Shown here one piece after another: positions 7,654 to 15,455 of a stretch of DNA of 34,298 nt. The stretch lies in assembly GCA_028282405.1 (NCBI GenBank), contig JANQIA010000327.1, positions 1 to 34,298 of the forward strand, written 5' to 3'. Position 1 is the stretch's first letter; each line of letters starts with the position of its first letter. The notes beneath the pieces were generated by a model that was not told where the DNA came from, searched no databases, and saw only the letters and a list, made by a program, of their open reading frames with translations. This DNA comes from Rhodovibrionaceae bacterium. GTDB taxonomy: Bacteria > Pseudomonadota > Alphaproteobacteria > Kiloniellales > DSM-21159. The translations under genes and the position numbers were made by a program.

Positions 7654-8735
7654 GCGTGTCCGGCCTTGGCCCAAACGCTGCCCGTGGCCAGGTAGCGCAG
7701 CCCGGCCCAGGCACCGAGAAAGATCGAGGCGAAGGCGATGGGCGCGGACAGCGAGAGGGTCGATAGGCCGGTGAGGCCCTGGCCGATGGTGCAGCCGAGC
7801 GCCGTCACGCCGCCGAAGCCCATCAGACTGGCGCCGGTGAGGTGACGCAGCAGCTCGCGGCGGCCATCGAAGCCCTCGATGCGCAGCTCGCCCTTTGACC
7901 AGCTCACCAGAAAGGCGCCGAGCACCACGCCGAAAACGCTGCCGATGCCGAAGTTGGCGGTCGCCCCGGTGAAGGTCATGAGATAGACCAGCGCTTCGCC
8001 GACCGGCGTCACGAAGGTCAGCGAGCGCAGCGGTGCCGGCTCGAAGGCATCGGCGCCCAGCACGCCGGTGGCGAACCAGCCCGCCGAGATCAAGACGCCC
8101 ATGGCGAGCCCGCCGAAGATCGCCGCGCGGGACTGACGAAAGCCGGCATCCTGCCAGCAGTAGACCAGGAGGCCGGCAACGATCAGCAGCACCACCGGCC
8201 AGCGCAGCAGCTCCGCCGAGCTGTTGGAGAGGTAGGCGAGCACGTCGACGAGGCTCTGACTGCCGACGGCGTCGAGCTGGATGTTGGTCGGCTCGATGAA
8301 GGAGATACGCAGCACGCCGAAGAGGCCGCGCAGAGTCATGTAGGCGGCAACGGCCAGCACGAGGAAACCGACCAGATAGCGCAGATCGCCGCTGCCGAGA
8401 CGCACCAGCGAGCCGTAGCCGCAGGTCCCCACCAGCGCCATGCCGAAGCCGAAGCAAAGGCCGCCGACGATGGCACCGAACCAGGAGAAGTCCGGCGTCA
8501 GGTAGATGGCGCGATCGAGGTCGATCAGGCCGCCGGCGGCCATCCCCTGCGTGAGCAGGATGGCCACGGCGATGGCCAGCAGCCAGCTCCTCAGCCGCCG
8601 CCGGTCCGCCGCCAGGCAAGCGTCCGCGATGGCCCCCAAGGTGCAGAACTCCGCCAGGCGCGCGGTGGCGCCGAACGCCGCACCGATGATCAGGCCGAGA
8701 CCCGCCATCTGAAGCGAGATGGGCAGATCGAGCAT
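7650..8735 (-). CDS. YeeE/YedE-family sulfur-compound permease
   Basis: A polytopic membrane protein of 361 residues with two related halves. Conserved cysteines sit in ARLAEFCTLGA (C31), GTCGYGSLVRL (C105) and ALGCTIGQGLTGL (C315), matching the cysteine pattern that relays thiosulfate through YeeE. That family imports thiosulfate or sulfur equivalents. A strong ribosome site (GGAGGAG) supports the ATG at 8735, and a longer frame upstream has no family character. It is divergent from the ArsR-type sulfur regulator, fitting a role in sulfur uptake next to the Sox system. No TsuB/SirA-like partner gene is seen. The exact substrate is unproven. Confidence 0.82.
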   Translation of the reverse strand: MLDLPISLQMAGLGLIIGAAFGATARLAEFCTLGAIADACLAADRRRLRSWLLAIAVAILLTQGMAAGGLIDLDRAIYLTPDFSWFGAIVGGLCFGFGMALVGTCGYGSLVRLGSGDLRYLVGFLVLAVAAYMTLRGLFGVLRISFIEPTNIQLDAVGSQSLVDVLAYLSNSSAELLRWPVVLLIVAGLLVYCWQDAGFRQSRAAIFGGLAMGVLISAGWFATGVLGADAFEPAPLRSLTFVTPVGEALVYLMTFTGATANFGIGSVFGVVLGAFLVSWSKGELRIEGFDGRRELLRHLTGASLMGFGGVTALGCTIGQGLTGLSTLSLSAPIAFASIFLGAWAGLRYLATGSVWAKAGHA

Positions 8736-9111
8736 CCCAGGGCACTCCTCCCACGGCCACGGCGTTGCTTTGTTTTTTGGCGCCGCACCGATAGCGCGCC
8801 GGTCACCCGGCACAACCGACAGATTGATTTAAGAGAGCGGTCAGCTCAAGCCGTCGACAGGCGACAGGTCGCTGCCTCGGCGACAAGCCAGCGCTTCTCC
8901 AGTCTTTTCATGTATATCAAAGCGTTGTACTGAAGTGCGGTATCCTCTAGTGTCGGGTTCACCTAGGAACAGTGCGTGATGCACCTGCGTCTTGTTGGCG
9001 CGCATGGCGGCCGATTGGCCAAGCTTGCCTGGGATTTCGAGAACGGCGGGCGTATATGGAGCGATAGGCGGGTCTGCACGGCAGACCGACATCGCCATTG
9101 GGACGTTGGGA
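8736..9111. other. Gene-free divergent region upstream of the sulfur regulator
   Basis: These 376 bases separate the YeeE-type permease (minus) from the ArsR-type regulator (plus). An AT-richer patch around 8909-8930 contains TATATCAA, also found in the soxX promoter element, and imperfect arms GTATA/TGTAC. No good ATTC-N8-GAAT box is present, so regulator binding here is only a possibility. Open frames in this region are shadows. Confidence 0.4.
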
Positions 9112-9486
9112 ATGGACGATCTGAGCACGAGAGAGATGGCCGAGCTGTCCAAGAGCGCCGACCGCGCCGCGGACTTTCTCAAGGCCCTGGCCAACCGCAA
9201 TCGGCTGACCATCCTCTGCCTGCTGTCCCAGGGGGAGCGCAGCGTCAGCGACCTCGAAGCCTTTCTCGGCATTCGCCAGCCGACCCTCTCGCAACAGCTC
9301 GCGGTCCTGCGCGAGGAAAACCTCGTCGCCACCCGGCGCGACGGCAAGGCGATCTACTATCGCCTGGCCAGCCAGGAAGCCGTGCAGGTCATCGGCATGC
9401 TCTACGACCTTTTCTGCAAGCAGCCCGCGCCGGCCAAACAGCGCGGGAAGGCGAGAGAACTGGCCCTGGCCGACGAGGCCGACTGA
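9112..9486 (+). CDS. soxR: ArsR-family persulfide-sensing repressor, SqrR/BigR/SoxR type
   Basis: A winged-helix repressor of 124 residues. The core reads ALANRNRLTILCLLSQGE, then IRQPTLSQQLAVLREENLV (recognition helix) and TRRDGKAIYYRLAS (wing). Cysteines C36 and C102 lie 66 residues apart, the same separation as C41 and C107 of Rhodobacter SqrR, where sulfane sulfur bridges the pair and releases DNA. The start is the ATG at 9112, preceded by a weak GGGA; an ATG at 9136 with GAGAGAG is a real alternative and would shift the numbering by eight. It sits at the edge of the Sox island, as soxR does in Paracoccus, and probably represses the promoters described here that carry ATTC-N8-GAAT-type sites. 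Confidence 0.85.
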   Translation: MDDLSTREMAELSKSADRAADFLKALANRNRLTILCLLSQGERSVSDLEAFLGIRQPTLSQQLAVLREENLVATRRDGKAIYYRLASQEAVQVIGMLYDLFCKQPAPAKQRGKARELALADEAD

Positions 9487-9529
9487 CCGGCGCATCACGC
9501 GGTCGCCCGACAGGGTCTCGCGCAAGGCT

Positions 9530-10171
9530 CTAGTCCAAAACCGGCTGTGCCTCGTCGGGCGTCACGTCGAGAATGACGGCGCGGCCGATCACCTCGACGG
9601 CATCCTTGCAGTCCTTCATGCAGGGCTCGCCCTTCGGCACGTCCGGCTGCTCACGGACGAAGAAGCCAGCTTCATTCGGCATGCGGATCTCTGAAAAGTT
9701 CTCCTGGCTCAGGACGAACTCCTCATCGACCACGTCGTTGAGGTACAGCAGATAGGCCGTCACGGCGTAGGTGTCGTCCGCCGACAAGGACCGCGCGAAC
9801 CCGAAGGGCATGGCGCGGTAGACATAGTCCCAGACGGTGCTGGCATAGGGCCAGTAGCTGCCGACGGTCTTCTCCGGCCGGTCATCGACGAGAGTCTCGA
9901 ATCCGCCCATCAAGACCGGGTAACGTCCGGCGCCCTCGCCGAACTCGCCGTGGCAGACCGCGCACTGCTCGAGGTAGATCTCCTCGCCGACCAGCACGCT
10001 GCCGCTGCCCGGCGGCAAACCGTGCCCGTCGGGACGAATGTCCACGTCCCATCCGGCGATCTCTTCGGCGGTCGCTACCCGACCCAAGCCGTACGTGCCT
10101 TCGGCCAGCACGGGACCGGCCAGCATGCAGAGGGCGGCAGCGGCGATGGCAGGCTTAGCCCAGGCGAACAT
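9530..10171 (-). CDS. soxD: SoxD, cytochrome c subunit of sulfane dehydrogenase
   Basis: A periplasmic cytochrome c of 213 residues. A signal peptide (1-23, ending VLAEG) precedes the heme-binding CAVCH at 70-74 in GEEIYLEQCAVCHGEFGEG. With SoxC it removes electrons from the SoxY-bound sulfane sulfur. The gene start lies inside the end of soxC (17-base overlap), so the pair is coupled. Only one CXXCH is present, whereas Paracoccus SoxD is a longer diheme protein; this copy resembles only the N-terminal half. A pair of cysteines near the end (GEPCMKDCKD) is not a heme motif. Identification rests on the soxC neighbour and the family phrase YWPYASTVWDYVYRAMPFG. Confidence 0.9.
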   Translation of the reverse strand: MFAWAKPAIAAAALCMLAGPVLAEGTYGLGRVATAEEIAGWDVDIRPDGHGLPPGSGSVLVGEEIYLEQCAVCHGEFGEGAGRYPVLMGGFETLVDDRPEKTVGSYWPYASTVWDYVYRAMPFGFARSLSADDTYAVTAYLLYLNDVVDEEFVLSQENFSEIRMPNEAGFFVREQPDVPKGEPCMKDCKDAVEVIGRAVILDVTPDEAQPVLD

Positions 10172-11450
10172 TCTCAACCACTCCGTCCGGATTGACCTGC
10201 CAGGTCTGAATGCTGTTGTTGTGATAGATGGAGTTGACCCCGCGCACCTCCTGCAGGCTGGCGATGTCTGGCTGGACATAGCCGGTCTCATCGACGCAGC
10301 GGCTTTGCAGCAGCGCCGGCTTGCCGTCCCAATGCCAGTCGAAGGTGAAACGGGTGAGGCATTTCGGCAGGACCGGGCCGTGCAGTTGCGCCGTCTGCCA
10401 GTTCATGCCGCCGTCGAGTGAGACGTCCACTCGGGCGATCTTCCCGGCGCCGGACCAGGCCAGGCCCTTGATCACCTGGAAGCCCTCCGTGGTCACCGGC
10501 TTCTCCGGGCTCGGGCTGGTGATCACCGACTTGGCCTCCATGGTCCAGGTGAACTTGTAGGCGTCACCGGAGGGCAGCAGATCGGTGTATTTGGAGGTTT
10601 CCTCCCGGTGATACCAGGCGGCATCGCCCACCTCGATGCGGCGCAGCCACTTGACCCACATGTTGCCTTCCCATCCGGGCACGACCAGCCGCAGGGGATA
10701 GCCCTGCTCCGGACGCAGCCGCTCGCCGTTCATCGAGTAGGCGACCAGGCAATCGTCGAGCGCCTTCTCCATCGGGATAGAGCGGGTCATGCCGGAAGAG
10801 TCGGCGCCTTCTGCCAGGATCCAGGAGCCCTTGGGCTTGAGGCCGGCTTCGGCCAGGAGCGTCCGGAGAGAGACGCCGGTGTATTGCACGCAGTGGATCA
10901 TGCCGTGGGTGTACTGCACGCCGTTCAACTGCGCGCCGCGCCACTCCATGCCGCCGTTGGCGGCGCACTCCAGGAAGTAGAAGCGGTTCTCTTGCGGGAA
11001 GCGCTTGATCTCATCGACCGTGAAGAGCAGCGGCCGTTCGACCAGGCCGTGGATCATCAAGCGGTGATCCTGCGGGCTGATGTCGGCGCGGCCGCCGTGA
11101 TGGCGCTCGAAGCAGAGGCCGTTCGGGGTGACGAAGCCGTCGAGCTCGTGGATGGGCGTGAAGTTGACGGAAGACTCTGGCGTGGCGGTCAGCCATTCGA
11201 CCCGTCGCCGCACGACATCCCCTTCGTACTCCGATGGCGTGCCGTAGGGCCGGGCATCGACGCCCTCGCCCAGATAGACGCTCCAGTCGGGCGTGTTGGG
11301 CGGCAGGTTCTCCGGCGAGCCGGCAGCACGCAATCCAGGCGCCAGGGCCAGGGACGAGACCACGCCTCCTGCCGCAGCGCCGCCCAACAAAAGCCGGCGG
11401 CGGTCGAGCAAACCAGGCGCCCGCGGTTCCTTTGGGGTGTCGCTAGACAT
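10155..11450 (-). CDS. soxC: SoxC, molybdenum subunit of sulfane dehydrogenase
   Basis: A periplasmic molybdoenzyme of 431 residues in the sulfite-oxidase family. A twin-arginine signal (LLDRRRLLLGG, 16-26) directs Tat export of the folded protein. The molybdenum-ligand cysteine is C162 in YFLECAANGGMEW, followed by the dimerisation domain (about 290-431, VDVSLDGGMNWQTAQL). With SoxD it oxidises the persulfide on SoxY, allowing full oxidation of thiosulfate to sulfate. The ATG at 11450 has AAGGGAGAG at good spacing; a GTG six bases upstream would leave almost no spacing. It forms a two-gene unit with soxD, separate from the main soxXYZAB unit, under its own promoter. Confidence 0.95.
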   Translation of the reverse strand: MSSDTPKEPRAPGLLDRRRLLLGGAAAGGVVSSLALAPGLRAAGSPENLPPNTPDWSVYLGEGVDARPYGTPSEYEGDVVRRRVEWLTATPESSVNFTPIHELDGFVTPNGLCFERHHGGRADISPQDHRLMIHGLVERPLLFTVDEIKRFPQENRFYFLECAANGGMEWRGAQLNGVQYTHGMIHCVQYTGVSLRTLLAEAGLKPKGSWILAEGADSSGMTRSIPMEKALDDCLVAYSMNGERLRPEQGYPLRLVVPGWEGNMWVKWLRRIEVGDAAWYHREETSKYTDLLPSGDAYKFTWTMEAKSVITSPSPEKPVTTEGFQVIKGLAWSGAGKIARVDVSLDGGMNWQTAQLHGPVLPKCLTRFTFDWHWDGKPALLQSRCVDETGYVQPDIASLQEVRGVNSIYHNNSIQTWQVNPDGVVENVRLG

Positions 11451-11510
11451 GGGCACTCTCCCTTGAACGTCTTGCCACCGATAGACCTTTCGACGGTATC
11501 TTTGACCGCA

Positions 11511-11550
11511 AACTTATTCGATGCTGATAATTTATCAAGATTGAATATGT
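11511..11550 (-). promoter_or_regulatory. soxC promoter with SqrR/BigR-type half-site
   Basis: Read on the minus strand, the element starts with ACATATTC, identical to the half-site of the perfect operator near soxW. It continues to a -35-like TTGATA, a 16-base spacer and a weak -10-like TAAGTT. It contains the dyad TGATAA-T-TTATCA (11525-11537). A 38-base alignment with the soxX element gives 29 identities. It lies about 60 bases upstream of soxC. Confidence 0.55.
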
Positions 11551-11587
11551 TTTCACAGACCGATCCTGCCTGCGCCGCGCTCGTGGC

Positions 11588-12175
11588 TTACGAGCCCGAG
11601 TTTTGCCGCAGATAGTCGTTGAAGCCGATGGTCTCGTAGGCCTTCTCGCGGACGAAGCGGAACATGGCCAGGAAGTGCGGCGGACGGAAATAGCCCGGCA
11701 TGCGCGCGACCTCGGCCTCGCTGCCCTTGCGGCTGGCGACTTGGTCCAAGGTCTCGGGGAAGAACTGCGTCGTCGGCGTGAAGCGCACGCCCCACTTGCG
11801 AGCGAGCGCGCGCTCCTCCATCGCCTCGCCGTCGAAGTCGACCACCTCGCGCGAGCCGATCAGGTTGAGCTGCAGGATATCGAAGTTGCCGCTGACGAAG
11901 TCCCGGATTTCCGGGTCGGCGAAGTTGACCAGATGGGTCTCCTTGCAATAGGGGCAGCCCCTGAGCTCCCACATCACCGCGAAGCGCTTGCCGCTGTCGG
12001 CCGCAAGCTCGAGGTCTTCGGCAAGGTCGAGAAAGGACTGGACGAAGAAGGGCTGCTCGTAGAGCCCGTCGTCGTTCAGGACCGGAGCCTCGGCGGCCGC
12101 CGGTCGTGCCGTCGCGCCGAGGGCGCTGCCGGCCAGTCCCAAACCCAATCCAAGAAATCCGCGGCGCTCGATCAT
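11588..12175 (-). CDS. soxW: SoxW-like periplasmic thioredoxin
   Basis: A secreted thioredoxin-fold protein of 195 residues. The N-terminus MIERRGFLGLGLGLAG looks like a Tat signal ending near residue 28. The redox motif is CPYC at 74-77 in WELRGCPYCKETHLVNF, and VRFTPTTQFF supplies the cis-proline loop. SoxW receives electrons from SoxV and keeps Sox proteins reduced. GGGAG upstream supports the ATG at 12175. It is divergent from the spermidine-synthase-like gene, with an SqrR/BigR-type operator between them, and lies upstream of soxC but behind a separate promoter. Assignment as SoxW rather than SoxS rests on length and the CPYC motif. Confidence 0.8.
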   Translation of the reverse strand: MIERRGFLGLGLGLAGSALGATARPAAAEAPVLNDDGLYEQPFFVQSFLDLAEDLELAADSGKRFAVMWELRGCPYCKETHLVNFADPEIRDFVSGNFDILQLNLIGSREVVDFDGEAMEERALARKWGVRFTPTTQFFPETLDQVASRKGSEAEVARMPGYFRPPHFLAMFRFVREKAYETIGFNDYLRQNSGS

Positions 12176-12221
12176 CCCAAACTCCCTTTTGGCATTGGGC
12201 GTTTACCTCGACCCTTGGACA

Positions 12222-12245
12222 ACATATTCTAGTCGATGAATATGT
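12222..12245. promoter_or_regulatory. Perfect SqrR/BigR-type operator
   Basis: ACATATTC (12222-12229) and GAATATGT (12238-12245) are exact inverted repeats with an 8-base spacer, the ATTC-N8-GAAT arrangement described for SqrR and BigR. It lies between soxW (47 bases from its start) and the spermidine-synthase-like gene (36 bases from its start). On the minus strand it overlaps a -10-like TAGAAT. Binding by the ArsR protein at 9112 is inferred. Confidence 0.7.
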
Positions 12246-12281
12246 AATTGCACGTGGAAAACACGAGCAGAAGGGGGGAGC

Positions 12282-13886
12282 GTGGCAAGCCTGCACAGCG
12301 GATCTCACGAGCAATCGGTCGCTGCGGCTGCCGCCTTGCCGACGGGAAGCGCCCTGCGCCGGGCGGCCTACGCCGCCGCCGTCCTGCTCAGCTCCGCCGG
12401 CGGCCTGATCCTGGAGATCGTCGCCGGTCGTATGATCGCGCCCTATGTCGGCATGTCGCTCTATACCTGGACGGCCGTCATCGCCGTGGTGCTGGCCGGC
12501 TTCTCCATCGGACATTGGATCGGCGGGCGACTGGCCAACCGAGGCCATGCCGCCTCCTGCCGCATCCTGGCCTGGCTGCTGGCGCTGGCCGCCGTGACGA
12601 CCGTGGCCTGCCTGCCGCTCATTCGCCTAATCTCCCCCTTCGTCCTGGGCGCCGGCTTCCACCCCATCACGGCCATCGTCCTGCTGACCAGCGCGCTCTT
12701 CATTCTGCCCAGCCTCTTCGTCGGCACGCTCTCGCCCATCCTCACCAAGCTCGCCATCGAGGAGCAGCCGGAGTCGACCGGGCGGGCGCTCGGCCTGATG
12801 TTCGCCAGCGGCGCGATCGGCAGCATCGCCGGAACGCTGGCTGCCGGCTATGTGATGATCTCCTGGATCGGCTCCATCGGCTCCGTGCTGGCCGTCGCCG
12901 CCGGCTACCTCCTGATGGCCGGCGGCTTCGCTTGGGCCGCGCGGCCGAGCCCGCGCCGCGCCTTCGCCTCGGCCCTGGTCGTGCTCGCAACCGGCGGCTT
13001 GCTGCTCGGCCTGTCGAGCCGCCTCGAGGCCCTCACCAGCCCCTGCAAGGTCGAAAGCCAGTACTACTGCATCCAAGTGATGGACTTCTCGCCGCAAACC
13101 GGCCGGCCGTCGGCGATCATGGTGCTCGATCACCTGGCCCACGGGATCAATGACGAGGCCGACCCGACCTATCTTCACTCACCCTATCTGGAGCTGACCG
13201 ACAGCTTCCTGCGGGACCGCTTCGGCGACACGGAGGACTTCTCGGCTTTCTTCGTCGGCGGCGGCGCCAACACCCTGCCCCGAGCCTGGGACGCACGCCA
13301 TCCCGGCGCCTCGCTGCTGATCGCGGAAATCGACCCGGCCGTCACGCAGATGGCAGAGGACGCCATGTGGTTCACGCCGAGCGAGCGGACAGAGGTCGCG
13401 CACGGCGACGGCCGCCTGGTCCTGCGCGATCTGCCGGAGGACGTGGTGTTCGACAGCATCATCGGCGACGCCTACCACGACATCTCCGTTCCGCAGCATC
13501 TGACCACGCAGGAGTTTGCGCAGCTCATCCATGACCGTCTGGCGCCGCAAGGCTTCTACGCCGCCAACGTGATCGACAGCAGCAAGCGGCCGCTGTTCCT
13601 CTTGGCGCTCGCCCGCACTTTGCAGTCCGTGTTTCCCGAGGTGCAGGTCTGGGTCCATCCGGAGCAGGTGATGGAGGGCGCGCGCGCCACCTATGTGGTG
13701 ACCGCCGCCCGCGAGGGCTTTGCCTTGGACGAGCTCCGGACCGCGGACGGCCAGGCCCTGTCCTGGATCCTCTGGCCGCCGGAGGAGCTCGCCCGCTCGA
13801 TCGAGCGCTCCGGCGTGCCTCTGCTCACCGACAACTACGCGCCGGTCGACCGGCTGATGCTGCACGTTCTCGCGGAGGAGCCGTGA
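12282..13886 (+). CDS. Membrane-anchored spermidine-synthase-like protein (fused MFS/spermidine synthase type)
   Basis: A 534-residue protein. Residues about 28-245 form some seven to eight transmembrane helices (AAAVLLSSAGGLILEIVAGRMIAPYVG is the typical opening of this family). The C-terminal half is an aminopropyltransferase-like Rossmann domain: GGGANT (326-331), acidic EID (349-351), HGDGR (374-378) and GDAYHD (395-400). The usual glycine motif of spermidine synthase is altered, so the enzyme activity may differ. A GTG start is chosen because AAGGGGGGAGC precedes it. The gene is divergent from soxW, shares its SqrR/BigR-type operator, and is followed 27 bases later by a secreted protein gene, so both probably belong to the sulfur regulon. 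The substrate is unknown. Confidence 0.75.
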   Translation: MASLHSGSHEQSVAAAAALPTGSALRRAAYAAAVLLSSAGGLILEIVAGRMIAPYVGMSLYTWTAVIAVVLAGFSIGHWIGGRLANRGHAASCRILAWLLALAAVTTVACLPLIRLISPFVLGAGFHPITAIVLLTSALFILPSLFVGTLSPILTKLAIEEQPESTGRALGLMFASGAIGSIAGTLAAGYVMISWIGSIGSVLAVAAGYLLMAGGFAWAARPSPRRAFASALVVLATGGLLLGLSSRLEALTSPCKVESQYYCIQVMDFSPQTGRPSAIMVLDHLAHGINDEADPTYLHSPYLELTDSFLRDRFGDTEDFSAFFVGGGANTLPRAWDARHPGASLLIAEIDPAVTQMAEDAMWFTPSERTEVAHGDGRLVLRDLPEDVVFDSIIGDAYHDISVPQHLTTQEFAQLIHDRLAPQGFYAANVIDSSKRPLFLLALARTLQSVFPEVQVWVHPEQVMEGARATYVVTAAREGFALDELRTADGQALSWILWPPEELARSIERSGVPLLTDNYAPVDRLMLHVLAEEP

Positions 13887-13913
13887 GCGTGATGCCGCGA
13901 AAGGACTGATGAG

Positions 13914-14651
13914 ATGACCCGGGCCGCCCATCGCAGACTCGGCGCAGCGCTTCTGGTGCTGCTCCTCGCCAGCGCACCGGCCGCAAGCGCCAACGAGCTC
14001 GCCCGCTTCAATGCCGCGGTGGCGGAGGCCATGACCCACTATCGCGGCGCGCTCTTCTACCTGCGCACCGAGAACCCGGCCGTGGCCGAGTTCGAGCTGC
14101 AGGATGCCGTGGCGCTCTGGACGGAGAAGGTCATGCCCTTCCGGGAGGCCGCGCCCGATGCCTTCGCCGACGACCCGACTTGGGCGGAGACGCTGGACCA
14201 GGTGAGCGAGGGCTTGCGCCAAGGCCAAGACTTGGCCCGAGAGAGCGACATCGCGGCGGCGGAGGCAGCCTTGCAGCCGCTTCAAATCGCGATGTCCGAC
14301 CTCAGGGCGCGCAACGGCGTGCGCGTCTTTGCCGACTGCATCGACGAAGCCAACGCAGCGATGGAGGCGCTCTGGGTGTTTCGCCACAATCCCCCGGACT
14401 TCGCCGACAGCGAGGCGGTCAACGACCTGCGCGCCAAAACGGCCGTCACCGCCTATCTCTACGCCCGCTGCCAGGAAACCGCCCCGCCGGAGATTGCCGA
14501 GGCGCCGGAGTTCCAACGCATCATGGAGGGTAGCCTTCTCTCGCTGACTCGCATGTGGCCGGCCATCGACGAGGGGAACACGGAGGCCGTCATCAACATC
14601 CTGCGCGAGCTGCGCTCCTTCGACCGGATGCTCTGGCTGCAGTTCGGCTGA
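13914..14651 (+). CDS. Unrecognised secreted all-helical protein
   Basis: A 245-residue protein with a clear Sec signal (1-26, ASA-NE cleavage). The rest is nearly all helical, rich in Ala, Glu and Leu, and reads like a bundle similar in layout to cytochrome c-prime. There is no CXXCH, so covalent heme is unlikely. Two cysteines remain, C142 (FADCIDEAN) and C186 (YARCQETA), which may form a disulfide or be targets of the nearby thioredoxins. It follows the spermidine-synthase-like gene by 27 bases and is convergent with soxV, so it likely shares the SqrR/BigR-type operator. I do not recognise a family and assign no function. Confidence 0.7.
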   Translation: MTRAAHRRLGAALLVLLLASAPAASANELARFNAAVAEAMTHYRGALFYLRTENPAVAEFELQDAVALWTEKVMPFREAAPDAFADDPTWAETLDQVSEGLRQGQDLARESDIAAAEAALQPLQIAMSDLRARNGVRVFADCIDEANAAMEALWVFRHNPPDFADSEAVNDLRAKTAVTAYLYARCQETAPPEIAEAPEFQRIMEGSLLSLTRMWPAIDEGNTEAVINILRELRSFDRMLWLQFG

Positions 14652-14662
14652 CCCGTACTCGA

Positions 14663-15400
14663 TCAGCCGATGCGCTGAAACGCCGGGAAGGTCTCGAACA
14701 GCCAGTAGGCGATGTCCTGCATCGAGCCGGTGATGAAGAGCACGCCGGTCACCACCAGCAAGGCGCCCATGGCTTTTTCGATGGTGCCGAGATGCCGGCG
14801 AAAGCGCTTCGAGAAAGCGATGAAGCGCTGCACCGCGAGCGCGGCGAGCAGGAAGGGAATGCCGAGGCCAAGCGCATAGGCCCCCAGCAACGAGGCGCCG
14901 TAGCCGACGGAATCCCCGGTTCCTGCCACCATCAGGACCGCGGCGAGCACCGGCCCGACGCAGGGTGTCCAGCCGAAGGCGAAGGCCAACCCCACGACAT
15001 AGACGCCGAGCAGCCCGACCGGCCGGGAGTCCACCTGAAAGCGCGCTTCCCGGAAGAGGACGAGGATGCGGAAGGCGCCGAGGAAATGCAGGCCGAGGAT
15101 GATAATGATCACGCCGGCGAGCGGCGCCAGCACGTTGATGTGCTCGATGATCAGCCCGCTCAAGGCGGAGGCGGTCGCCCCCATGGCGATGAAGACGGTG
15201 GAGAAGCCCAGCACGAAGACCAGGGCCGCCGGGACCACGCGGCGCAGGACCTGCGCCTGCTGCTCGCCGACGTTCTCCTCGTGCAGCGCCATGCCGCTGA
15301 TGAAGGCGAGATAGGGCAGCACCAGGGGCAAGACGCAGGGGCTGAGAAAGCTCAGAGCGCCGGCGCCGAGCGCCGCCAGGTGGGAAACCTCCATGCCCAT
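14663..15400 (-). CDS. soxV: SoxV, CcdA-type thiol-disulfide transporter
   Basis: A membrane protein of 245 residues with six helices of the CcdA/DsbD-beta family. The redox cysteines are C22 in FLSPCVLPLVLPY and C147 in GWTPCVGPVL. It carries electrons from cytoplasmic thioredoxin across the membrane to periplasmic partners such as SoxW and SoxS. It is the last gene of the soxXYZABV series on the minus strand, 55 bases after soxB. The start at 15400 has GGAGG about 12 bases upstream; an ATG two codons later is also possible. It is also the only visible electron source for the CAPC protein near 6.5 kb. Confidence 0.88.
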   Translation of the reverse strand: MGMEVSHLAALGAGALSFLSPCVLPLVLPYLAFISGMALHEENVGEQQAQVLRRVVPAALVFVLGFSTVFIAMGATASALSGLIIEHINVLAPLAGVIIIILGLHFLGAFRILVLFREARFQVDSRPVGLLGVYVVGLAFAFGWTPCVGPVLAAVLMVAGTGDSVGYGASLLGAYALGLGIPFLLAALAVQRFIAFSKRFRRHLGTIEKAMGALLVVTGVLFITGSMQDIAYWLFETFPAFQRIG

Positions 15401-15455
15401 CTGGGCGCCGACCTCCGTCTTCCGCTACAGCCTTGTCAGCGCCACGGCTGCATCC

